The notes under the pieces were generated by a model that saw only the letters and a program-made list of their open reading frames with translations, was not told where the DNA came from and did not search any database. 64,000 bases of DNA, taken from assembly GCF_001652915.1 (NCBI RefSeq), contig NZ_BBQI01000090.1:310001-374000 (forward strand). Reading direction: 5' to 3'. Within the stretch, counting starts at the first letter, position 1. Each line of letters begins with the position of its first letter. This document shows positions 35,819 through 44,273 of the stretch, one piece after another. The DNA is from Cupriavidus sp. D384 (lineage in GTDB: Bacteria > Pseudomonadota > Gammaproteobacteria > Burkholderiales > Burkholderiaceae). The translations under genes were made by a program, and so were the position numbers.

Positions 35819-36361
35819 ATGGACAACAAGCCAATGCCCCTCGACAAGACCGACGCCGAACCGCTCACCCCCTACCAGTACCCCAATCCGCCCGATGCGC
35901 TGCCCGAAATCGTGGTGCCGCACGCGATTCCGACCGACGAGCGGCTGTGGGTGCCGCAGGCGCCCAGCGTCTGGTTCCGCCCGCTGTGCCTGAACCGCAG
36001 CCAGGGCTACTGGATGAACCTGCTGCGCGTGCGCAAATCGGGCGTGCTGAGCCGGCACCGTCATCCGCAGGCCGTGCATGGCTTTGTGCTCAAGGGCCGC
36101 TGGCGCTATCTCGAACACGACTGGGAGGCCACCGAGGGCAGCTATGTGTTCGAGCCGCCAGGCGAAACCCATACGCTGTACGTGCCGCCCGATGTCGAGG
36201 AAATGATCACGTACTTCCAGGTCAACGGCGTCATGTACTACACCGACCCGTATGGCAAGGGCATGGGCTACGAAGACGTCTTCACCAAGATCGACATGTG
36301 CCGCAAGCATTTCGAGGAGGTGGGCCTGGGGGCGGACTTCGTGAACCAGTTCATCCGATGA
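35819..36361 (+). CDS. Cupin protein, 2,4'-dihydroxyacetophenone-dioxygenase-like
   Basis: A 180-residue single-domain cupin. Cupin motif 1 is in VLSRHRHPQAVHGFVLKGRW (His-x-His metal ligands plus a later His). Motif 2 is EGSYVFEPPGETHTLYVPPD. The N-terminal region VWFRPLCLNRSQGYWMNLLR matches the dihydroxyacetophenone dioxygenase group, which cleaves an aryl ketone side chain with Fe(II). The substrate here is uncertain. The start has a weak ribosome-binding site. It is the first gene of a four-gene unit; the next gene overlaps its stop by ATGA. Confidence 0.82.
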   Translation: MDNKPMPLDKTDAEPLTPYQYPNPPDALPEIVVPHAIPTDERLWVPQAPSVWFRPLCLNRSQGYWMNLLRVRKSGVLSRHRHPQAVHGFVLKGRWRYLEHDWEATEGSYVFEPPGETHTLYVPPDVEEMITYFQVNGVMYYTDPYGKGMGYEDVFTKIDMCRKHFEEVGLGADFVNQFIR

Positions 36362-37086
36362 GCACCGCCCGTTACGACTTCCAGGGCACCGTGGCCGTGG
36401 TCACGGGCGGCGCGGCCGGCATCGGTGCGGCGATTGCCGCGCGCCTGCGGGCCGACGGTGCCACCGTGGTGGTGTGGGATCTGGCGCCTGGTGACGCCGA
36501 AGTGTCGGACTTTCATCGCGTCGATGTCACCAACCCGGCGACGCTGCGCGCAGCCACGGCTGCCACGCTGGGCCGGTTCGGCCGCATCGGCTGCCTGGTC
36601 AACAACGCCGGCTATGCGGGCCCGACGATGCCGCTCGATGCCTACGACGCGGCCATCTGGCAACGGATCATCGACGTCAACCTGACAGGGGTATTCCACG
36701 CCTGCCAGGCCGTGGTGCCAGCCATGCGCGCGGCGGCCGCGGGCCGCATCGTCAATATCGCGTCGCTGGCCGGCAAGGAAGGCACGCCCAATGCATCGGC
36801 CTACAGCGCCGCCAAGGCGGGCGTGCTGAGCCTGACCAAGTCGCTGGGCAAGGAACTGGCGACCGCCGGCATCCTGGTGAATGCGGTCGCCCCCGCCGCC
36901 GTCCGCACGCGCTTGCTGGAGCAGATGTCGCCGGCTCATGTCCAGACCATGATCGACAAGAGTCCGATGCAACGCCTGGGCGAGCCCGAGGAAGTCGCCG
37001 AGATGGTGGCGTGGCTCTGCTCCGCGTCATGCACGTTCAACACCGGCGCTGTCTTCGATCTTTCCGGAGGCCGCGCCACCTGCTGA
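36358..37086 (+). CDS. Short-chain dehydrogenase/reductase (first of two in the unit)
   Basis: A 242-residue classical SDR: VAVVTGGAAGIGAAIAARLR (NAD(P) motif), LVNNAGYAGPTMPLD, NIASLAGKEG, the catalytic YSAAKAGVLSLTKSLGKEL, and the C-terminal NTGAVFDLSGGRATC. It overlaps the cupin stop by ATGA, so the two are translationally coupled. It probably oxidises an alcohol or reduces a ketone in the same short pathway. The substrate cannot be deduced. Confidence 0.9.
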   Translation: MSTARYDFQGTVAVVTGGAAGIGAAIAARLRADGATVVVWDLAPGDAEVSDFHRVDVTNPATLRAATAATLGRFGRIGCLVNNAGYAGPTMPLDAYDAAIWQRIIDVNLTGVFHACQAVVPAMRAAAAGRIVNIASLAGKEGTPNASAYSAAKAGVLSLTKSLGKELATAGILVNAVAPAAVRTRLLEQMSPAHVQTMIDKSPMQRLGEPEEVAEMVAWLCSASCTFNTGAVFDLSGGRATC

Positions 37087-37172
37087 CCCTTCCGCCGTAC
37101 CCCCGCCGTACCCCCGCCGCACTCTGCCGCACGCGAGCCACTGCACCAATAACGATATTTGGAGACAAGCCC

Positions 37173-38156
37173 ATGAACATCGCCAAGACCGGGGCATTCC
37201 GCCTCGGATGCGCCCTGACGCTGCTGACCTCGCTGGCGTGCGTTGCCACTGCGCCAGCCCATGCCCAGTCCGGCTATCCGAGCCACAGCATCGAACTGGT
37301 GGTGCCCTTCCAGGCCGGCGGCGGCACCGATGCGCTGGCGCGGGCGTTTGCCGAATCGTCGCGCAAGCACCTGCCGCAGAGCGTGGTGGTTACCAACAAG
37401 CCTGGCGCCAGCGGGGCCATCGGCTGGGCCGATGTTGCCAACGCCAAACCCGATGGTTACAAGCTGTCGCTGATCACGGCAGACCTGGCGATCGTGCCGC
37501 ACCTGGGCCTGACCAAGCTGACCTACGAGAACTTCACGCCGATCGCGCGCTTCAACGCCGACCCGTCGGCCATCACCGTGCGCAGCGATTCGCCGTACAC
37601 CACGATCGAACAGTTCCTGGACGCGGCCCGCAAGAACCCGGGTGGCATGCGCGTGGGCAACGCCGGCAATGGGTCGATCTGGCACCTGGCGGCAGCCGCG
37701 CTCGAAGACAAGACCAGCACCAGGTTCAACCACATCCCGTTCCAGGGCGGCAACCCGGCTGTGCTGGCGCTGCTGGGCGGCCATATCGATGCCGTGGCGG
37801 TGAGCCCGGCCGAGGTGTCCGCCTATGTGACCGCCGGCAAGCTCAAGACGCTGGCCGTGATGGCCGACGCGCGCGTCAAGGGCTTCGAGTCGGTGCCGAC
37901 ACTCAAGGAGCGCAAGATCGACCTGTCGATCGGCACATGGCGCGGCATCGCGGCGCCCGCCAATACCCCGCCCGAAGTCGTCAAGGTGCTGCGCGCGGCG
38001 GCGGCAGCCACGGCCAGGGAGCCCGCGCTGCGTGAAACGCTCGACAAGCAGAACCTGGGCTACGCCTATGCCGACCAGGACGAGTTCAAGGCGGCCATCG
38101 CCCAAGACGACGCGTATTTCAAATCGCTGATCGCCAAGTTCGGAATGCGCCAATGA
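37173..38156 (+). CDS. Bug-family (TctC-type) periplasmic solute-binding protein
   Basis: A 327-residue protein with a Sec signal peptide (LTLLTSLACVATAPAHAQS) and Bug signatures: IELVVPFQAGGGTDALARAF, VVTNKPGASGAIGWADVANA, HIPFQGGNPAVLALLGGHID and SPAEVSAYVTAGKLK. GGAGACAAGCCC precedes the ATG. Bug proteins deliver organic acids to TctAB-type transporters. None is adjacent, but a tctBA pair without its own binding protein lies at 54.3-56.3 kb. It overlaps the next SDR by ATGA. Confidence 0.92.
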   Translation: MNIAKTGAFRLGCALTLLTSLACVATAPAHAQSGYPSHSIELVVPFQAGGGTDALARAFAESSRKHLPQSVVVTNKPGASGAIGWADVANAKPDGYKLSLITADLAIVPHLGLTKLTYENFTPIARFNADPSAITVRSDSPYTTIEQFLDAARKNPGGMRVGNAGNGSIWHLAAAALEDKTSTRFNHIPFQGGNPAVLALLGGHIDAVAVSPAEVSAYVTAGKLKTLAVMADARVKGFESVPTLKERKIDLSIGTWRGIAAPANTPPEVVKVLRAAAAATAREPALRETLDKQNLGYAYADQDEFKAAIAQDDAYFKSLIAKFGMRQ

Positions 38157-38872
38157 CCTTTGACTCCCGACTCTTCGAAGGCCGGCGCGCGCTGGTCACC
38201 GGCGCGACGCAGGGGATTGGCGCGGGCGTGGCCAACCGGCTGGCCGAACTGGGCGCGCGGGTCACCGCCAGCGGCATCGATCGTGGCGACGGCTCGCTGG
38301 CCGCCGGCATCGACGTGAAAATCGCCGACGTCAGCAAGGAAGGCGACGTGGCCGACCTGGTGGGCAGCTTCGATGCGCTCGATATCGTCGTGAACTGCGC
38401 AGGCATTATCCGGCGCGGGGCAGAACACGATCCGGATGTCTTTGCGCAGGTACTGGCCGTGAACCTGACCGGCACCATGCGCATCTGCAGCGCCGCCCGG
38501 CCACTGCTGGCGCAACGGCGCGGCACCATCGTCAATACAGCATCGATGCTGAGCTTTTTCGGTGGAGCGCTGGTGCCGGGCTACGCGGCCAGCAAGGGTG
38601 GCGTGGCGCAGCTGACCAAGTCGCTGGCGCTGGCCTATGCGCAGGAGGGCATCCGCGTCAATGCGGTGGCGCCGGGCTGGATCGCCACCCCGCTGACCCA
38701 GGCACTGCAGGACGACCCGGCCCGCGCCGAACCAATCCTCTCGCGCACGCCGCTGGGCCGCTGGGGCACCCCGCGCGATGTCGCCGACGTGGTGGCCTTC
38801 CTGTGCTCGCCCGCCGCCGCATTCATGACCGGGGTGATCCTGCCGGTGGATGGAGGATATCTGGTGGCCTGA
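38153..38872 (+). CDS. Short-chain dehydrogenase/reductase (second of two in the unit)
   Basis: A 239-residue SDR: RRALVTGATQGIGAGVANRL, NCAGIIRRGAEHD, NTASMLSFFGG, the catalytic YAASKGGVAQLTKSLALAYA and PLGRWGTPRDVADVVAFLCS, ending DGGYLVA. It begins inside the stop of the Bug-protein gene (ATGA overlap), so it belongs to the cupin/SDR/Bug unit. Its sequence differs clearly from the first SDR, suggesting a different step. It converges with the IclR gene. Confidence 0.9.
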   Translation: MTFDSRLFEGRRALVTGATQGIGAGVANRLAELGARVTASGIDRGDGSLAAGIDVKIADVSKEGDVADLVGSFDALDIVVNCAGIIRRGAEHDPDVFAQVLAVNLTGTMRICSAARPLLAQRRGTIVNTASMLSFFGGALVPGYAASKGGVAQLTKSLALAYAQEGIRVNAVAPGWIATPLTQALQDDPARAEPILSRTPLGRWGTPRDVADVVAFLCSPAAAFMTGVILPVDGGYLVA

Positions 38873-38983
38873 AGCCGCGATGGGCTTTACCGTTGTTCCA
38901 CGCAATGCAGGAGGGGGCGGGGAGAAGGCAGTGCATTCGAACTCGCGATCGTCGCGGGTTGAGCCCTACCCTCCCCCCCCCGG

Positions 38984-39009
38984 CCCCTCGCCCGCATGCG
39001 TGAGAGGGG
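38984..39009. terminator. REP-like hairpin between convergent SDR and IclR genes
   Basis: CCCCTC..GAGGGG with an inner CGCATGCG palindrome, in a run of C-rich DNA. It resembles the CCCCTCTCCC..GGGAGAGGGG hairpins at 20.3-20.7 kb. It lies between the ends of two converging genes and has no T-run. Confidence 0.45.
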
Positions 39010-39023
39010 CGCCACCCGTCCGC

Positions 39024-39869
39024 TCACATATTCCGCGCGGCGGCCAGTGCCGGCGCCTCGGCCACACGGCGCGAGATTTCGCGGCAGGCTTCGATCAGTG
39101 GCTTGACATAGGCCGCGTCGGGATCGGGCTTCTGGCGGAAGCGCAGCGTGCTGACGCTGACCGCCGCCACCGGCTGCCCCTGCGGATCGACCACGGGCGC
39201 GCCGAAGCAATAGATGCCCGCCTCGTTCTCCTCGGCATCGACCGACCATCCCTGCAGCCGGAACTGCTCCACCTGCGCCCTCAGCGCGTCGGGCGTCATG
39301 ATCGTATCGGGCATATAGCGCGCAAAGGTCAGCCGGGCGATCAGCGCATCGCGTGCAGCGGGCTGCAGCGCGCTCAGGTAGGCCTTGCCGACCGCCGTCG
39401 AGTGCATCGATACCGATGTGCCGATGCGCGACGCCATGCGTACCGCGCTGGTGCTCTCCAGCTTCTCGATATAGATCATCGTGGTGTCGTTCGGCACGGC
39501 CAGATGCACGGTCTCGCCGGTCAGGTCGCGGAGCGCCTTGAGCGCGTCCATGGCGGCCAGGCGCAGGTCCGAGCGCGACCAGCTGCGGCTCGCAAGCTGC
39601 ATGAGCCGCGTGCCCAGCGCCAGCACGCCGGTCGCCGGATGCTCCTGCAGCATCCCCTCCGCCACCAGTGCCGCCACGATGCGGTAGACCGTGGGACGCG
39701 GATAGCCCGACACCCGCGCCAGCCCGGCCACCGTCATCGGTTCGTCGGCGTCGGCCACGAGCTGCAGGACTTCCATGAACTTCGAGAAGGCGGCGGTGCC
39801 GGCCACCTTGGCAGAGGTCGCGGACGGTGTCGAAGCGGGCATGTTCGGATCAAAGTGGCACTCGGTCAC
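39024..39869 (-). CDS. IclR-family transcriptional regulator
   Basis: A 281-residue protein. The winged helix is at about residues 27-90 (SKFMEVLQLVADADEPMTVA, GLARVSGYPRPTVYRIVAAL). The IclR effector domain has ETVHLAVPNDTTMIYIEKLE, SMHSTAVGKAYLSAL and AGIYCFGAPVVDPQGQPVAA. The furthest start is a GTG at 39869; an ATG at 39842 would also give the full domain. It is divergent from an outer-membrane protein gene. The element between them recurs before the large aromatic operon and the lactonase gene, so it is the prime candidate regulator of that set. Aromatic-acid IclR proteins (PcaR, PobR type) often activate. Confidence 0.93.
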   Translation of the reverse strand: MTECHFDPNMPASTPSATSAKVAGTAAFSKFMEVLQLVADADEPMTVAGLARVSGYPRPTVYRIVAALVAEGMLQEHPATGVLALGTRLMQLASRSWSRSDLRLAAMDALKALRDLTGETVHLAVPNDTTMIYIEKLESTSAVRMASRIGTSVSMHSTAVGKAYLSALQPAARDALIARLTFARYMPDTIMTPDALRAQVEQFRLQGWSVDAEENEAGIYCFGAPVVDPQGQPVAAVSVSTLRFRQKPDPDAAYVKPLIEACREISRRVAEAPALAAARNM

Positions 39870-39898
39870 GCATTATCGCCCACACGTTCCACTGTTGC

Positions 39899-39960
39899 GC
39901 GAAAAGTGCCAGCGAATCTGCGTTTTGTGTAGAGGCACGCGCGCGCACCTTCCCTACCAT
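39899..39960 (+). promoter_or_regulatory. Shared operator/promoter element, copy A (IclR / outer-membrane gene)
   Basis: AAGTGCCAGCGAATCTGC is followed by GTTTTGTG (39922-39929), TAGAGGCACG, and a -10-like TACCAT at 39955-39960. The arms GTGCC and GGCAC form an inverted repeat around the core. It points toward the outer-membrane gene at 40059. Copies B and C at 51.5-51.7 kb match it over about 35 bp. Confidence 0.7.
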
Positions 39961-40058
39961 GCGATGGCACACCGGCATCGCGCCGCGTGTGCCGGCCAGT
40001 ACAAGAGTCGATCACGACCCTGGCCGTCGATACCCATACCAGTCCAACGGACGGAGAC

Positions 40059-40961
40059 ATGACACCCACCATCAGAACGGCGCACAGCGCCGCGCTTGGC
40101 CTTGCCCTGGCCTGCTGCCTTGCTACGCCCGGCCACGCCGAGGATATTCCCGCACCCGCCCCGAACGCACCGCCACCCGGATACGTCCAGCCGGTCAACT
40201 GGAACGATACCTACCTTGGCTACCGCTGGGCACCAAATTCGTACTTTCCGGGCAGCGACCACAAGGTCGTGCAGAACATCGGCTTCCTGAACACCGTGGG
40301 CGGCTTCAAGTACGGCAGCTACTTCTTCAACGTCGAATACCTGGTCTCGGACAAGAACAACCCCGAGGCCAACGGCACCGGCGGCGCGCAGGAAATCTAC
40401 AGCGTCGGCCGTGTCGCGTGGAGCGCCAGCAAGATCCTGGGCCGCCCGCTGGACTACGGCGTGATCCACGATGCCGGCCTGGTCACCGGTTTCGACTTCA
40501 GCGCCAAGAACGATGCATTCGGCAACCGGGCGCGGATGTTCATCCTGGGCCCGTCCATCGACTTCGCCGTGCCGCGCGGCTTCTGGAACGTGATGCTGGG
40601 CCTGCGCACCGAATCGAACCACAACGGCATCTCGCACACCGACGTCACCTACTCCACGGCCTTCCACGCCGAAAGCACCTGGAACGTGCCATTCCACGTG
40701 GCATCGGCGCCGCTGGTCTTCAAGGGCTTCGTCAGCCTGACCGGCCCCAAGGGCAAGGACGGCTTCCATACCGAGACCAAGACCGAACTGCTGATGCGCA
40801 CATCGCTGCTGCTCGACGTCGGCGCCCTGGCCGGCCATCCGCGCGTGGTCTACATGGGACCCGGCTACGAGTACTGGCACAACATGTTCGGCACGCCGTC
40901 GAGCGAGGCGCCGGGCACCCTGCGGTCGCAGGTGATGCTGGTGACGGAGGTGCATTTCTGA
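40059..40961 (+). CDS. Outer-membrane channel-like protein, Tsx/outer envelope type
   Basis: A 300-residue protein with a signal peptide (LGLALACCLATPGHAED). The beta-rich mature part resembles the Tsx / 'outer envelope protein' family: WNDTYLGYRWAPNSYFPGSD, VGGFKYGSYFFNVEYLVSD, DYGVIHDAGLVTGFDFSAK and VYMGPGYEYWHNMFG, ending VTEVHF with a terminal Phe as in outer-membrane barrels. ACGGAGAC precedes the ATG at 40059. It is controlled from the divergent region shared with IclR (copy A), which suggests it admits the same aromatic or organic acids. A strong terminator follows. Confidence 0.82.
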   Translation: MTPTIRTAHSAALGLALACCLATPGHAEDIPAPAPNAPPPGYVQPVNWNDTYLGYRWAPNSYFPGSDHKVVQNIGFLNTVGGFKYGSYFFNVEYLVSDKNNPEANGTGGAQEIYSVGRVAWSASKILGRPLDYGVIHDAGLVTGFDFSAKNDAFGNRARMFILGPSIDFAVPRGFWNVMLGLRTESNHNGISHTDVTYSTAFHAESTWNVPFHVASAPLVFKGFVSLTGPKGKDGFHTETKTELLMRTSLLLDVGALAGHPRVVYMGPGYEYWHNMFGTPSSEAPGTLRSQVMLVTEVHF

Positions 40962-40985
40962 GGGCCTTCCGTTCCCCTACGGCAG

Positions 40986-41010
40986 CGCCCGCTTCGGCGG
41001 GCGTTTTTTT
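40986..41010 (+). terminator. Rho-independent terminator of the outer-membrane protein gene
   Basis: A CGCCCGC-TTCG-GCGGGCG stem with a UUCG tetraloop is followed directly by seven T residues, 24 bp after the stop codon. A textbook intrinsic terminator on the plus strand. Confidence 0.95.
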
Positions 41011-41031
41011 ATGGGCGACGCGCGCCGCAAT

Positions 41032-41056
41032 AAAAAAACGCCGTGCAAGCACGGCG
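41032..41056 (-). terminator. Rho-independent terminator ending the large minus-strand operon
   Basis: Reading leftward, CGCCGTG-CTTG-CACGGCG is followed by seven T residues. It lies 30 bp after the stop of the beta-propeller gene and back-to-back with the plus-strand terminator. Confidence 0.95.
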
Positions 41057-41086
41057 CCCAAAGCACTATCGCTACATCGACAGGAT

Positions 41087-42997
41087 TCAATGACTGGGGA
41101 CGAACAGCGGCATGGCCTCTTCCCAGACCGTATCGGTCAGCGGCTTCTTGCCCGATCCATCGGCGTTCATCAGCCAGTTCTGGCCGTCCGGCTGGAACGT
41201 GAAGTCGTAGAGCGCCACTTCGTCGCGGTAGCCGTAGATGCCCGAGTTGTAGAGGATGCGGCCGTCCCAGGTCCAGACCGCGTGGCCGTCGTTGGCGCCG
41301 TGCGTGGTCAGGCGGGTCAGCTGGGTACCGTCGGGACGGATCGTGAACACGTCATAGTTGTACCGGTTCGGGTTCGACGGGTCCACCTGCTTGCGCGTGA
41401 AGACGATCCTGCTGCCATCCGGCGACCAGCCGGGCGTGTTGTCGGGCTCGGTGGTCAGCGTGGTGATGGCGCGCGTGTTCACGTCGATGATGCGCAAGCC
41501 CACTTCGGCGGGGCTCCAGACACGGTAGACCAGCTTCGAGCCGTCCGGCGAATAGCTCGGGAAGCCCGAATTGATGGTGCCGTCGGTCAGGAATTCCGGC
41601 ACGCCGTTCATGCTGCCGTCGGTCTTGATGCGGGCGATGCGGCCCGGGCCTGCGGCGCGCGTCAGGAACCACTGGCCCACCCCGAACGCCACCCACTTGC
41701 GGTCGGGCGACCAGGTGGGCTGGAAGGCGCCCGCCAGCCCCTTGGCGATCAGCGCCGGATCCACACCGCTGGTGACGGGGTCATAGATGCGCGTATAGCC
41801 CGTGAAATCCGGGTTGATCGTGGCGATGGAGCCATTGATCGCCTTTTCCGTGTAGACCAGCTTCTGGCGGTCGCGCGACAACTGCGGGAACACGTCGGTG
41901 TACTTGTAGTCCCAGTTGCGGTCGAAGCTGTACAGCGCCGTGCCGTTGGTCCGCGCCGGCTGGAATGCCACCTTCTCGTAGACCATGCGCAGGCCATCGG
42001 CGGAATAGTGCGGCGACCGCAGGCCGCTGCCGGCTGTTGAACGGAATGCCCCGGCCGTGGTGTAGATGCCTTCCGTCGCCCCGCCCTTCACGTGCCAGGC
42101 AATCGTGCCGCCGTCCAGGTACTGCGGGAACACCTTGTAACCCGGCCCCGAGGTCAGCGTCGTCTTCTCCAGCGTCAGGACGTTCACCGCCACCACCTGC
42201 GAACTGACCGCGTTGATCAGCTCCGGACGGTGCGCGCCCCAGGTGGCTTCCTGCGTCGACTCGTAGAACACCAGGCTCGCGCCGTCGGGCGACCAGGTGG
42301 GGGATCCATCCGCATAGCCAGGGTTGCTGGCAACTTTCCTGAAGCCGGAGCCATCGGGCCGGATCACGTAGATCGCGCTTTCCTGCGTACGCTCCCAGCC
42401 GTTGGGCAGGTCGTGGCCGCGCCAGTCGGTGCCCACGTCGGACGAGAATGCCAGCCACTGGCCGTCCGGCGACCACGACGGCCGGAAGTAACCATGCGGC
42501 TTGCTGGGGTCGAACGGCAGCGATCCGGTGACGTTCTTCAACGCGCCGGTGGCGATATTCAGCGTCCAGATATTTGCCGTGGCCCAGCCGTCGGCGCCCT
42601 TGCGCGACGACACGAAGGCAATCACATTCGCGTCGGTGGGCGAGAACACCGCCTGGTCATCCACGGCGATATGGTCGGTCAACCGCTGCAGGTGCGTGCC
42701 ATCGATCTTGACGCGGAACAGGTTTGACTGGCCCAGGCCGTCACGTTCCGATGTGAAGACCACCCACTGCCCGTCCTTCGAAAACGAGGCGTGATAGTCG
42801 AAGCCCGTGGTGCCCAGCAGCTTGTGCTCGCCCGTGCCATCGGCGTTCGATACATAGAGTTCGGAACTGACCGGACCGATGCGGTTCAGCAGCAGCTCGC
42901 CCCTGGTTGCGGAGCCGGCCTGTGCCGGCGTGGTCGGCAGTGCGGTCATTGCCGCCGCCACCGCGATGGCGGTCAGGATGTTATGTGTTGTTTTCAT
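41087..42997 (-). CDS. Secreted TolB-like beta-propeller (PD40 repeats)
   Basis: A 636-residue protein with a Sec signal peptide (TAIAVAAAMTALPTTPAQAG). It has at least eight PD40/WD40-like repeats marked by FSKDGQWVVF, WSPDGQWLAF, WSPDGASLVF, WSPDRKWVAF, YSPDGSKLVY and WSPDGSRIVF. TolB-type propellers bind peptides or, in some secreted enzymes, act on ligands. No catalytic domain is visible. It starts 21 bp after the porin stop and is the last gene before the terminator, so it is probably part of the operon, perhaps a periplasmic binding or scaffold protein. Confidence 0.87.
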   Translation of the reverse strand: MKTTHNILTAIAVAAAMTALPTTPAQAGSATRGELLLNRIGPVSSELYVSNADGTGEHKLLGTTGFDYHASFSKDGQWVVFTSERDGLGQSNLFRVKIDGTHLQRLTDHIAVDDQAVFSPTDANVIAFVSSRKGADGWATANIWTLNIATGALKNVTGSLPFDPSKPHGYFRPSWSPDGQWLAFSSDVGTDWRGHDLPNGWERTQESAIYVIRPDGSGFRKVASNPGYADGSPTWSPDGASLVFYESTQEATWGAHRPELINAVSSQVVAVNVLTLEKTTLTSGPGYKVFPQYLDGGTIAWHVKGGATEGIYTTAGAFRSTAGSGLRSPHYSADGLRMVYEKVAFQPARTNGTALYSFDRNWDYKYTDVFPQLSRDRQKLVYTEKAINGSIATINPDFTGYTRIYDPVTSGVDPALIAKGLAGAFQPTWSPDRKWVAFGVGQWFLTRAAGPGRIARIKTDGSMNGVPEFLTDGTINSGFPSYSPDGSKLVYRVWSPAEVGLRIIDVNTRAITTLTTEPDNTPGWSPDGSRIVFTRKQVDPSNPNRYNYDVFTIRPDGTQLTRLTTHGANDGHAVWTWDGRILYNSGIYGYRDEVALYDFTFQPDGQNWLMNADGSGKKPLTDTVWEEAMPLFVPSH

Positions 42998-43018
42998 CGT
43001 GTTGTCTCCCGCATTGCA

Positions 43019-44149
43019 TTAGAACACGTGCCGGATGCCGGCCATGACGGATTGTTCGGAGCCGCCCGGCAGCGGCGGCGTGCCCGGCGGATTCGAGCTG
43101 ACCGGGGCGGCCAGCGTGCCGCTGTTCTTGATCATCGACGCCGACAGGTACACCAGCGTGCGCTTCGAGAACGTGTAGCTGCCGCGCAGCGTGACCAGCA
43201 CGGCCTTGTTGGGCGATTCCTCGAACTTGTTCATCGCCACCATGCCGTCGATCGTGAACGCCTTGGCGACCGGCTGCGACGCAACGATCCAGTACAGGTT
43301 GCTCCGGGGTGTGGTGCTACCTTCGTTGATGCGCTTGAGCCAGCCGGCGCCAAGCTGCGTTTCCCCGAGTTGCAGGTAGCCGTTGACGGTCAGGCGGCTG
43401 TCGGTCAGGTCCGAGTTGACCAGGCCGCCGTACGTGGCTGCCGTGCCGCCATAGATGCGCTCCCAGGCGCTGACAATGCCCCACTTGCCGCCGTTGTACT
43501 TCAGGTAGGCCGAATACTCGCGGCACTGCTTCGCGTCGCCCGGCACTTCGCCCGCGCAGTTGGTGGCGGCCGGGTTGTTGCCCGATGCCGCGTCGCGCCC
43601 GAAGCTGTAGTTCAGGCCGCCGCTGATCGGCCCGTAGGCGCCCCGGTACGAGATGGAGTTGTCGGCGCGGGCGTTCGGAATGCCGGCATCGAGCACGCCC
43701 AGGCCCTGCGACGCCGCCGCAAAGATATCGGCATCGAGCATGCCGTAGTAGCGCATTGTGTACTGGCGGCCGAAACTGATGGTGCCCCAGTCGTTCTGCA
43801 GCCCCACCCAGGCCTGGCGGCCAAACATGCGCGACTGGCTCTGCCCGCCCGTATCGACCATGATGCCGCCCTCCAGCGTGAACAGCGCCTTGAGCCCGCC
43901 GCCCAGGTCCTCCACGCCCTTGATGCCCCAGCGCGATGGCGCCCCGCCGTAGCCCATGCGCATCTGGCTGCCCGTGGTGCCGGGTCCGGTCTGCGCACCG
44001 TGGATGTACTCGACGCCAACGTCCACCAGTCCGTACAGCGTGATGGACGTCGGCTGCGGCACGTTCTGCGGTTGCTGCCCGACCTGCGCCCATGCGGGCG
44101 TGGTCACCAGTGCCGCGCCGCATACGCATGCGGCGATCCCTTGCTTCAT
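43019..44149 (-). CDS. Gram-negative general porin (OmpC/PhoE superfamily)
   Basis: A 376-residue porin with a signal peptide (ACVCGAALVTTPAWAQ). Burkholderiales porin signatures are present: SITLYGLVDVGVEYIHGAQT, RWGIKGVEDLGGGLKALFTL, FGRQAWVGLQNDWGTISFGR and the C-terminal SVMAGIRHVF with terminal Phe. It lies between the operon's decarboxylase-like and propeller genes and would provide outer-membrane entry for the substrate. A strong hairpin sits in the 124-bp gap upstream. Confidence 0.93.
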   Translation of the reverse strand: MKQGIAACVCGAALVTTPAWAQVGQQPQNVPQPTSITLYGLVDVGVEYIHGAQTGPGTTGSQMRMGYGGAPSRWGIKGVEDLGGGLKALFTLEGGIMVDTGGQSQSRMFGRQAWVGLQNDWGTISFGRQYTMRYYGMLDADIFAAASQGLGVLDAGIPNARADNSISYRGAYGPISGGLNYSFGRDAASGNNPAATNCAGEVPGDAKQCREYSAYLKYNGGKWGIVSAWERIYGGTAATYGGLVNSDLTDSRLTVNGYLQLGETQLGAGWLKRINEGSTTPRSNLYWIVASQPVAKAFTIDGMVAMNKFEESPNKAVLVTLRGSYTFSKRTLVYLSASMIKNSGTLAAPVSSNPPGTPPLPGGSEQSVMAGIRHVF

Positions 44150-44187
44150 TCTCTGTCTCCTCTGTTTTTATTTGCGGCTGGTTGCCG

Positions 44188-44215
44188 GGCGCGCCGCCAT
44201 GCCTGGCGGCGCGCC
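44188..44215 (-). terminator. Strong intra-operon hairpin before the porin gene
   Basis: GGCGCGCCGCC and GGCGGCGCGCC form a perfect 11-bp GC-only stem with a 6-nt loop, between the decarboxylase-like gene and the porin gene. No T-run follows. It may be an attenuator or an RNA-stability element that sets porin expression apart from the enzyme genes. Confidence 0.6.
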
Positions 44216-44273
44216 GTCCGTTCTTGTTCTGGTGCGGCTTTTCCTCCCCTGCGCCTGCGGCGCCCTGCCGGCG

